Shown here: positions 57,451 to 64,000 of the stretch, in pieces
Position numbering within the stretch: position 1 is the stretch's first letter
How the letters are laid out: each line of letters starts with the position of its first letter
Origin: Arenibacter algicola
Lineage (GTDB): Bacteria; Bacteroidota; Bacteroidia; Flavobacteriales; Flavobacteriaceae
Length of the DNA stretch: 64,000 nt
Direction: 5' to 3'
Assembly (NCBI RefSeq): GCF_018860365.1
Contig: NZ_JAHKPO010000024.1
Coordinates: forward strand, 1-64,000
Translations under genes and position numbers: made by a program
Notes under the pieces: generated by a model
The model's input: only the letters and a program-made list of their open reading frames with translations
Databases searched by the model: none
Told to the model about the DNA's origin: nothing

Positions 57451-59619
57451 TTAACCTTTTACACTGGCCAATTTAGAATTCTTTATATTACTTAATTTAA
57501 GATCCTGCAAGACATTAACAGCTTCCTCAACATAAACATCCTTGGCCAAATCTTTATGCCAACGATCACGCTTTTCCCTTAATACCGAATCCTTTACAAA
57601 CAACTCTTTTTCATATTGCAAAGATTCAAAGGTTAGGTGTGAATCGTAATCCGAAATGGTTTTGAAATACTTGGCCTTTTCCTTATCCAATTCCAATCCT
57701 TTCTTATATTCTTCATATTTCAAAGAAACAACAGTTTCATCCTGCGCTTTTTTGATCCATTGCGCATTTTCTTCAATCAATTTTATTTGATTGTTCTGGG
57801 CCATTCTTTTAGTGCTGTTGGCAATAGTGGACTCATAGTCAATATAGCCATCCCAAGGAGTATACTCCGCTGGGGAAATCTTGTCCCAGGTCAAAGGATT
57901 TTCCTGATCTCTTTCTCCTAGGTCTATATAACTATAGCGATCTGGAACAACAACATCGCTCTTAACCCCTTCCAATTGGGTAGATCCTCCATTTATTCTA
58001 TAGAATTTTTGAGTAGTAAGCTTTATAGCCCCAAGATCTCCGTGCTCATTACCTCTTACAATATTCTCCAAGGGGATTACATTTTGAACCGTTCCCTTAC
58101 CGAAGGTTTGTTTGCTACCAATAACCACCCCTCTTTTATAATCTTGCATGGCCGCAGCCAAAATTTCGGATGCAGAGGCCGATAATTCATTTACCAAAAT
58201 CACTAAAGGTCCATCCCATTGTATACGTTCGTCCTTATCATTGTAAACTTCTGGTTTTTTATCCGTAGACCTTACCTGTACAATTGGTCCGTCCTTAATA
58301 AATAACCCAGCCATTTCCACAACTGTTTTAAGGGATCCACCACCATTATCACGTAGGTCCAGGATTAGGCCCTCGGCTCCGGCTTGTTTTAATCTTTCTA
58401 CTTCTTGGGCCACGTCCGTAGCGGCGTTTCTTTCATTATAGTCCTCAAAATCTACATAAAATTTGGGTAGATTAATAAGTCCATATTTTTGGTTGCCCTT
58501 TATTACGGCCGCAGATTTGGCATAGGACTCTTCCAATTCCACAACATCCCTGGTAAGAGAGATTACCACTAGGGAACCATCCACTTTTCTAACGGTCAAA
58601 TCCACGATAGTACCTTTGGGACCTTTTATAAACTTAATGGCATCATCCAAACGCATACCAACAATATCCACCGGTGCTTCCCCATTTTGTCCTACTTTTA
58701 GTATCTCATCACCCACTTCCAATTGCTGATCTCTCCAAACGGGTCCACCAGATATAATCTCTACTATTTTTGTCTGATCTTTTTTCTTTTGAAGTCGGGC
58801 ACCGATACCTTCAAATTTACCTGACATACTGGTATCAAATTTTTCTTTGTCGTCCGGAGCAAAATAGAAGGTATGTGGATCAAATACTTCAACAATGGTA
58901 TTCAAGTATTGTACAAACCAATCCTTACGTTCCAGGTCATCCACAAAATCGAAATAATCATCCAAGGTATTTTTGGTAGATTCCCTTGCAGCCTTTTCAG
59001 CCTGCGCTGGGGTCAATGGTCCGGTAGCACTGTTATCCTCTTCAAATACAGCAGGCTCATCCCCATCTGTGCTGGCCTTGGCTGATTCCTTATTCAAATT
59101 CAGTTTGGAATCGTAAGTACCTAAAGTGGCATATTTTAACTGCTTTCTCCAACGCTCTTTCAAATCTTTGCGAGAGTCCACATATCCTTGACCATCGTAA
59201 TTGATCTCAATAGATTCGTCCACCGAGTAATCAAAAGGTTCATCTAAAACCTCCTTGTAAATTTCCTTGGCGTCCTCCATTCGCTTCAATAGACGCTGGT
59301 AGACCATATCAAAAAAAGTTATATCGGTATTCTTTATCTGATCATCCAACTGAAACTTATATTTTTCAAATTCCTGAATGTCGCTTTCCAAAAAATATCT
59401 TTTTGTTGGATCCAAAATATCCAAAAAACCTTCAAAAACATTAACGGAAAAATCATCATCAATATCTTTTGGCTGGTAATGGCCGCGTTCCAAGACATAG
59501 GTAATAAGGTCCAACAACAATTTGTCCTTGTCATCAGTTTCAAATGATTTGTTGGTAAAACTGCATGAAGCTACCGCAACAAGCATTACAATCAATGCGT
59601 AGGCTAAATTTCTTTTCAT
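57451..59619 (-). CDS. prc: Carboxy-terminal processing (tail-specific) protease Prc
   Basis: 722 residues with a lipoprotein-like signal (Val-Ala-Ser-Cys, Cys at 19). A PDZ domain (about 240-330) is followed by the S41 peptidase domain. The catalytic Ser lies in Asn-Glu-Leu-Ser-Ala-Ser-Ala-Ser-Glu near 484, and the Lys in Phe-Gly-Lys-Gly-Thr-Val-Gln near 509. The long C-terminal domain (DUF3340 type) is that of E. coli Prc, so the length agrees. It cleaves envelope proteins at hydrophobic C-termini. A sigma-54-like -24 element lies about 160 bases upstream. Confidence 0.95.
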   Translation of the reverse strand: MKRNLAYALIVMLVAVASCSFTNKSFETDDKDKLLLDLITYVLERGHYQPKDIDDDFSVNVFEGFLDILDPTKRYFLESDIQEFEKYKFQLDDQIKNTDITFFDMVYQRLLKRMEDAKEIYKEVLDEPFDYSVDESIEINYDGQGYVDSRKDLKERWRKQLKYATLGTYDSKLNLNKESAKASTDGDEPAVFEEDNSATGPLTPAQAEKAARESTKNTLDDYFDFVDDLERKDWFVQYLNTIVEVFDPHTFYFAPDDKEKFDTSMSGKFEGIGARLQKKKDQTKIVEIISGGPVWRDQQLEVGDEILKVGQNGEAPVDIVGMRLDDAIKFIKGPKGTIVDLTVRKVDGSLVVISLTRDVVELEESYAKSAAVIKGNQKYGLINLPKFYVDFEDYNERNAATDVAQEVERLKQAGAEGLILDLRDNGGGSLKTVVEMAGLFIKDGPIVQVRSTDKKPEVYNDKDERIQWDGPLVILVNELSASASEILAAAMQDYKRGVVIGSKQTFGKGTVQNVIPLENIVRGNEHGDLGAIKLTTQKFYRINGGSTQLEGVKSDVVVPDRYSYIDLGERDQENPLTWDKISPAEYTPWDGYIDYESTIANSTKRMAQNNQIKLIEENAQWIKKAQDETVVSLKYEEYKKGLELDKEKAKYFKTISDYDSHLTFESLQYEKELFVKDSVLREKRDRWHKDLAKDVYVEEAVNVLQDLKLSNIKNSKLASVKG

Positions 59620-59781
59620 CTATTCTTTTTTATTGTTTTTCCACATTTGGAGTAGTTTTTTAAACAGAAACCACCCCTCCATTTTATAATCTTACAATCA
59701 TCTAAAATTAATCAAACCACCTCTGCAATCCAAGTTTTGCCTTTTAAAAGTGGTCTAATATGCCAATTACTCTAAGATAAC

Positions 59782-59796
59782 GAAAAAATCGTGCCA
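59782..59796 (-). promoter_or_regulatory. Sigma-54-like site upstream of prc
   Basis: Minus-strand TGGCACGATTTTTTC has a perfect -24 half (TGGCACG) and the correct spacing, but the -12 half reads TTTC instead of TTGC. The site is 163 bases from the prc start codon. Weak candidate. Confidence 0.25.
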
Positions 59797-59948
59797 TATT
59801 ATGCCTATCTGCCATTAATCTTTTGTTAATATCTCAATTGCCTTGGACACTCACAAAGGTTGGAAGTAAATTGCCATTTCTATAAATTCAGTGTAAAATT
59901 TGAGTATCTCCCCTTCATAATTGAAAAAGTGATAATAGATTAAAAACG

Positions 59949-59956
59949 TATTTTTG
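59949..59956 (+). promoter_or_regulatory. Likely -7 promoter element for surE
   Basis: TATTTTTG matches TAnnTTTG, 18 bases before the surE start codon. A TTG lies 25 bases upstream, close to normal -33 spacing. Confidence 0.55.
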
Positions 59957-59974
59957 CAGCATAAATTATATACC

Positions 59975-60754
59975 ATGGCTAAACCTTTGATCCTTGTCAC
60001 GAACGACGACGGAATTACAGCTCCCGGCTTAAGGGCGTTAATTCGATTTATGATGGAATTGGGGGAGGTAGTCGTAGTGGCCCCGGACAGCCCACAATCA
60101 GGAATGGGACATGCTATAACTATAGACAACACCCTTTATATAAAAAAGATTAAAGTAGATTTGGAAAACGGTGCAAATGAAGAATACAGTTGTAGCGGAA
60201 CTCCGGCCGACTGTGTTAAACTTGGCCTACAGGAACTCTTGGGAAGAAAACCAGATCTATGTGTGAGCGGTATAAATCATGGATCCAATTCCTCTATCAA
60301 TGTTATTTACTCTGGAACTATGAGCGCAGCTATTGAAGCCGGCATTGAAGGTATACCCGCCATAGGTTTTTCCCTTTGTGATTATTCCTGGAATGCCAAT
60401 TTTGAGGCCAGCAAGGAGGCTGTTCAAAAAATAGTGCAGGAGGCCCTAAGCAATGGCATTCCCAATGGGGTTGTGCTCAACGTTAATATTCCCAAAACCG
60501 ACAACAAGGCACCCAAAGGCATAAAAATTTGCAGACAGGCCCGAGCCAACTGGAAAGAAAAATTTGACAAAAGAACCAACCCCAGTGGAAAGGAATATTA
60601 CTGGCTTACAGGAGAGTTTGAACTATTGGACAAGGGAGAGGATACGGACGAATATGCCCTGTCCCAAGGCTATGTTTCTGTAGTCCCCACGCAATTTGAC
60701 CTAACCGCACACCACGCTATTCAACATATTAACAATTGGAAACTAAATGATTAA
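59975..60754 (+). CDS. surE: 5'/3'-nucleotidase SurE
   Basis: 259 residues from the ATG at 59975; an upstream in-frame TTG lies inside the promoter. The metal site Thr-Asn-Asp-Asp-Gly is at 9-13, and Ala-Pro-Asp-Ser-Pro-Gln-Ser-Gly, Ser-Gly-Thr-Pro-Ala-Asp-Cys-Val and Ser-Gly-Ile-Asn-His-Gly-Ser-Asn follow as in the family. It removes phosphate from nucleoside monophosphates in the cytoplasm. Its 3' end overlaps the next gene by 8 bases. Confidence 0.96.
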   Translation: MAKPLILVTNDDGITAPGLRALIRFMMELGEVVVVAPDSPQSGMGHAITIDNTLYIKKIKVDLENGANEEYSCSGTPADCVKLGLQELLGRKPDLCVSGINHGSNSSINVIYSGTMSAAIEAGIEGIPAIGFSLCDYSWNANFEASKEAVQKIVQEALSNGIPNGVVLNVNIPKTDNKAPKGIKICRQARANWKEKFDKRTNPSGKEYYWLTGEFELLDKGEDTDEYALSQGYVSVVPTQFDLTAHHAIQHINNWKLND

Positions 60755-61028
60755 AAAAGAAATATTAATCGGATTAATAGTTGGTATCATTGCCAATACC
60801 ATTGGAACTTTACTGTATATATTGATCTTCTCGGACTTTGGTATTGTAGAAACCTACCAAGCCGCCGTTGAACAGGGGCATGTAGGCAGTTTATTGGCGC
60901 TAGGGGCCATTCTAAACCTGGTTGCATTTTTTGGTTTTTTAAAAATTCGGAGGGATTATAGGGCAAGGGGTGTTATGATTGCCACCCTTTTTACGGCTAT
61001 GTTAATTTTGTATTATAAAGTTTTTTAG
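60747..61028 (+). CDS. Small conserved membrane protein
   Basis: 93 residues with three hydrophobic segments (about 7-29, 45-66 and 75-92). There is no enzymatic motif. It overlaps surE by 8 bases and lies 67 bases before lpxB, so it is probably in the same operon. I recall a small membrane protein in this position in other flavobacteria, but no function is known to me. Confidence 0.8.
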   Translation: MIKKEILIGLIVGIIANTIGTLLYILIFSDFGIVETYQAAVEQGHVGSLLALGAILNLVAFFGFLKIRRDYRARGVMIATLFTAMLILYYKVF

Positions 61029-61095
61029 CATCGTACTTGGGGCTATTTATCTCAATAAACGGCAGAACTACTAATGAACCACAGAAACTAAACGG

Positions 61096-62220
61096 ATGAA
61101 ATATTATATCATCGCTGGCGAGGCATCGGGAGACCTTCATGGGTCCAACCTCATAAAAGCCCTTAAAAAAAAGGATTCGGAAGCCGACATTCGTTGTTGG
61201 GGTGGCGATTTAATGAAAGCTGCAGGAGGCAACCTGGTAAAGCATTACAAGGAAATGGCTTTTATGGGCTTCCTGGAAGTGATATCAAACATCAATCAAA
61301 TTTTCAAAAATATCGCCTTTTGCAAGGAAGATATAAGCGATTTTAATCCAGATGTAATTGTCTTTATAGATTATTCCGGCTTTAATCTTAGAATAGCCTC
61401 TTGGGCAAAAAAGAACAAATTTAAGACCAACTACTATATTTCTCCGCAAATATGGGCCTCTAGGGAAGGAAGAATACATAAGATAAAAAGGGATATTGAT
61501 GCCATGCACGTAATTCTTCCTTTTGAAAAAGAGTTTTATGAAAAAAAACACCACTATCCCGTTAATTTTGTTGGTCATCCACTTATAGACGCCATTGGGG
61601 ACGTTCCCAGAATTGGCGATAAAAAATTTAGGGAAGAGAATAATCTGGATTTACACAAACCCATTATTGCTCTGTTGCCGGGAAGCAGAAAACAAGAGGT
61701 TCAAAAAATGCTTACCCTAATGTTATCGGTCACAAAATCTTTTCCGAAATTTCAATTTGTAATTGCAGGGGCACCTAGTTTGGATCTGGAGTTTTACCAA
61801 CCCTTTCTAAAATCGTCCCAGGTAAGTCTTATTTCCAACAAGACCTATGATTTATTAAGTCTATCCTATGCCGCCCTAGTGACAAGCGGGACAGCCACCT
61901 TGGAAACGGCCCTTTTTAAGATACCCCAAGTGGTCTGTTACCGTGCCAATTGGATCTCCTATCAAATTGCAAAAAGGATCATTACCCTTAAGTTTATTTC
62001 CCTAGTGAATCTTATAATGGACAAAGAGGTTGTGAAAGAACTTATCCAAGGAGACTTGAATACCAAAAACCTAACCATGGAGCTCGATAAAATCTTAAAC
62101 GGGCCCGAAAGAAAGAAGCAGTTTGAAGCCTATTACGAATTGGAAAAAAAACTTGGTGGCAAAGGAGCCAGCGAAAAGGCAGCATCCCTAATTGTTGAAA
62201 GTGCCAAATTGGATCATTGA
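61096..62220 (+). CDS. lpxB: Lipid-A-disaccharide synthase
   Basis: 374 residues. The N-terminus has Ile-Ala-Gly-Glu-Ala-Ser-Gly-Asp-Leu-His-Gly near 6-16, the LpxB hallmark. Phe-Ile-Asp-Tyr-Ser-Gly-Phe-Asn (about 91-98), Leu-Leu-Pro-Gly-Ser-Arg near 193-198 and Thr-Ser-Gly-Thr-Ala-Thr-Leu-Glu near 258-265 complete the GT19 pattern. It joins UDP-2,3-diacylglucosamine and lipid X in lipid A synthesis at the inner membrane. It follows surE and the small membrane gene. Confidence 0.97.
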   Translation: MKYYIIAGEASGDLHGSNLIKALKKKDSEADIRCWGGDLMKAAGGNLVKHYKEMAFMGFLEVISNINQIFKNIAFCKEDISDFNPDVIVFIDYSGFNLRIASWAKKNKFKTNYYISPQIWASREGRIHKIKRDIDAMHVILPFEKEFYEKKHHYPVNFVGHPLIDAIGDVPRIGDKKFREENNLDLHKPIIALLPGSRKQEVQKMLTLMLSVTKSFPKFQFVIAGAPSLDLEFYQPFLKSSQVSLISNKTYDLLSLSYAALVTSGTATLETALFKIPQVVCYRANWISYQIAKRIITLKFISLVNLIMDKEVVKELIQGDLNTKNLTMELDKILNGPERKKQFEAYYELEKKLGGKGASEKAASLIVESAKLDH

Positions 62221-62374
62221 AAAATTTTTGTAGTTCATGGAACACCGGTATATTCCATTTAATCCCACAACGAAACTGATAATCCTGTAGTTAAAAAAAG
62301 CAATTATTGGCGATTTAACTTGAGATAATTATAAGGGTTTTCTGAAAAAAATGACGGATTTTAAATTAATTATT

Positions 62375-62382
62375 TAAATTTG
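62375..62382 (+). promoter_or_regulatory. Likely -7 promoter element for the NlpC/P60 gene
   Basis: TAAATTTG matches TAnnTTTG, 28 bases before the start codon. A -33 TTG is not clear. Confidence 0.4.
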
Positions 62383-62410
62383 ATACCCAAGAGCACTAAC
62401 TTTTACTTGG

Positions 62411-62971
62411 ATGATTCAAAGATTTCTTTCTTTATTCCTAATTATTTCGCTGGTTGGCTGCGGTGCGGCCAAGAAAAAAAATGTCTCTCGCGAAGAAAGA
62501 AAAATAACGGTAGAAGCTTCGGAAAAACCAGCAGAAATAAAAGGTGAGACTCCTTTAAGCGGTGAATCCATAAACAAACCGGCGACCAAAATAACCGAGC
62601 AAATCATAAATACTGCCCTAACGTTTTCGGGCACCCGCTATAAGTTTGGAGGCACTACCAATAAAGGTATGGATTGCTCCGGATTGCTGTATGTAGCCTT
62701 TGGGGAGCATGATATTCAATTGCCACGAGCTTCTTATCAAATGGCAGAGGAAGCGGAAAAAATAAATTTAAGGGAAGTTAGCAAGGGCGACCTACTTTTT
62801 TTTGGAACCTCCAGAAGAAAAAACAATATAAACCATGTTGGCCTGGTAGTTCAGGTAGACGGGGATGAAATAAAATTCATTCATTCCACCTCATCCCGAG
62901 GTGTTATAGTTTCCTCTTTGCAGGAGGGTTATTGGAACTATGCCTTTATTAAGGCTGCCCGGATCCTTTAG
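62411..62971 (+). CDS. NlpC/P60 (C40) peptidase lipoprotein
   Basis: 186 residues with a lipoprotein signal (Ser-Leu-Val-Gly-Cys, Cys at 17). The C40 domain has the catalytic Cys in Gly-Met-Asp-Cys-Ser-Gly near 88, His in Asn-His-Val-Gly near 141 and a second His in Phe-Ile-His-Ser near 158. The N-terminal linker (about 20-65) is charged. It likely cuts peptidoglycan stem peptides at the outer membrane. It lies one base before comEC, so the two may be cotranscribed. Confidence 0.93.
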   Translation: MIQRFLSLFLIISLVGCGAAKKKNVSREERKITVEASEKPAEIKGETPLSGESINKPATKITEQIINTALTFSGTRYKFGGTTNKGMDCSGLLYVAFGEHDIQLPRASYQMAEEAEKINLREVSKGDLLFFGTSRRKNNINHVGLVVQVDGDEIKFIHSTSSRGVIVSSLQEGYWNYAFIKAARIL

Positions 62972-62972
62972 G

Positions 62973-64000
62973 ATGCGATTGCTGCAGTTTACGACCGTAA
63001 AGCTTACTTTATGCCTAATCTGTGGAATTTTAATTGGTTATTACCTACGTCCGTCACTTCCGCTATCTTTTTCCTTAGCCCTGGTTTCATTGATCCTATT
63101 GGGAGTTGTTTTTGTCTTTTACCGTAAATTACCCACATTCCTTTTTACACTTTTTACCGGTCTTTTGGCCATAACCATTGGTATATTAAGCTTAACACTA
63201 AGTGAGTCCCGCAATTATGGTCGGCATTATAGCCAACAGAATCTTGACAAAAATTGGGGCTATACATTAAAAATTCGCGAAGTATTAAAGCCCAATGGCT
63301 ATTCGGATAGGTATGTGGCCCATGTTAACAGCATGGACAGTTTAAAGGTCAGCGGTAAAATACTATTGAATATAGCGGTGGATTCTTCAATTGGTCCCCT
63401 AATGGTCGATGACGAAATAATGGCCTACACCACCCTCCACCCTATTACACCTCCCTTAAACCCACATCAGTTCAATTACAAAAAATACCTTTCCAATATT
63501 GGAATAGAGCATCAGATAAAACTTGCTGCACATGACTACTACATCATGCCCCAGGCCTCCACTACCATCTTTGGAATAGCCTACAAAATAAGGGACCATA
63601 TCATCCAGAATTTAAAAAAAGAGGATTTTGGCACTGAAGAATTAGGCGTTATCCAGGCACTTCTTCTTGGGCAGCGAAATGAAATAACGGCGGAAATCGA
63701 CACCGACTATAAGGATGCAGGAGCCTATCACATTTTGGCATTGTCAGGTTTACATATCGGAATTCTTTTGGGTTTGCTCCATTTTTTATTGAGGCCGTTG
63801 GAAATCCTTCCAAAAGGAAGAACCATAAAATTGGTTGTTATTGTCTTACTTTTATGGGCATTTGCCCTATTGGCGGGACTTTCCGCCTCTATTCTCAGGG
63901 CAACAACCATGTTTACCTTTGTAGCCTATACCCTGTACTTGAATAGACCTACAAGTCATTTTAATATCTTGGCTTTGTCACTGTTCTTTATTTTATTGTT
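62973..64000 (+). CDS. comEC: ComEC/Rec2 family DNA-uptake channel, 3' end cut by window edge
   Basis: The frame is open from the ATG at 62973 to the right edge, giving 342 residues without a stop. N-terminal transmembrane helices (about 9-70) precede a soluble DUF4131-like region (about 75-200). The competence domain begins with Gln-Ala-Leu-Leu-Leu-Gly-Gln-Arg near 229 and Leu-Ala-Leu-Ser-Gly-Leu-His-Ile-Gly near 254-262, the typical ComEC signature. It would move single-stranded DNA across the inner membrane. The start codon lies one base after the NlpC gene stop. Confidence 0.92.
   Translation, partial: MRLLQFTTVKLTLCLICGILIGYYLRPSLPLSFSLALVSLILLGVVFVFYRKLPTFLFTLFTGLLAITIGILSLTLSESRNYGRHYSQQNLDKNWGYTLKIREVLKPNGYSDRYVAHVNSMDSLKVSGKILLNIAVDSSIGPLMVDDEIMAYTTLHPITPPLNPHQFNYKKYLSNIGIEHQIKLAAHDYYIMPQASTTIFGIAYKIRDHIIQNLKKEDFGTEELGVIQALLLGQRNEITAEIDTDYKDAGAYHILALSGLHIGILLGLLHFLLRPLEILPKGRTIKLVVIVLLLWAFALLAGLSASILRATTMFTFVAYTLYLNRPTSHFNILALSLFFILL

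Larger units (their letters stand above)
59620..59974. other. 355-base divergent gap between prc and surE
   Basis: No ORF worth calling and no RNA gene are seen. It contains the surE -7 element near its right end and, on the minus strand at 59782-59796, TGGCACGATTTTTTC pointing toward prc. No other strong element is visible. Confidence 0.6.

Overview
The window is a chromosomal segment of a member of the Bacteroidota, almost certainly a Flavobacteriaceae. Supporting evidence: a complete gldK-gldL-gldM-gldN cluster (gliding motility / type IX secretion), a TopA with C-terminal repeats and a Lys-rich tail, an miaB / sigma-54 activator / lptE / secG / groES-groEL block, HYC_CC_PP and CPXCG small Cys proteins, low GC (roughly 40 percent by eye) and many TAnnTTTG-type -7 promoter elements. 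I see no tRNA, rRNA, CRISPR array, insertion sequence or prophage. Genes are dense and mostly intact; the first and last are cut by the window edges.

Layout. (1) 1-7497, minus strand: a cluster of the kind best known from Planctomycetes and Verrucomicrobia. It holds two large heme-motif PSCyt/DUF1549/DUF1553 proteins (one with a LamG insert, one cut by the left edge), a Tat-exported DUF1501 protein and a membrane cytochrome with leucine-rich repeats. A divergent AraC-type regulator follows (7677-8549). (2) 8669-13171: YceI, a cysteine-less FGE-fold lipoprotein and an M16 protease. (3) 13366-19419: an RND efflux operon (adaptor, pump, TolC) with a trailing CPXCG protein. (4) 19576-24958: two tandem plant-type LRR secreted proteins, an ABC-F ATPase, a DUF983 protein and a FAD-dependent oxidoreductase. 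(5) 25155-33652: topA, an arginase-family enzyme and gldKLMN, all minus strand. (6) 33770-41900: an LVIVD lipoprotein, then the plus-strand run miaB, sigma-54 activator, lptE, TPR protein, secG, terminator, groES, groEL. (7) 41992-45127: a metal-associated unit (HYC_CC_PP protein, TonB-dependent receptor, HMA-domain protein). (8) 45289-53023: GAF/fRMsr-like protein, purH, and the rod-shape cluster mreB-mreC-mreD-PBP2-rodA. (9) 53020-57380: an exported nuclease and a redox-repair neighbourhood (msrB, msrA, GNAT, SelO, a small unknown). (10) 57451-64000: the tail-specific protease prc, divergent surE, a small membrane protein, lpxB, an NlpC/P60 lipoprotein and the start of comEC.

How the genes work together. 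Several groups are clear functional units: GldL/GldM form the energised core of T9SS with GldK/GldN as the periplasmic ring; the mre cluster builds the elongasome; LptE and LpxB belong to LPS biogenesis; MsrA/MsrB and SelO concern redox homeostasis. The least understood parts are the planctomycete-like heme cluster at the left edge, the tandem LRR pair with a shared acidic tail, and a sigma-54-like promoter directly before groES, only four genes downstream of a sigma-54 activator that has no sensory domain.
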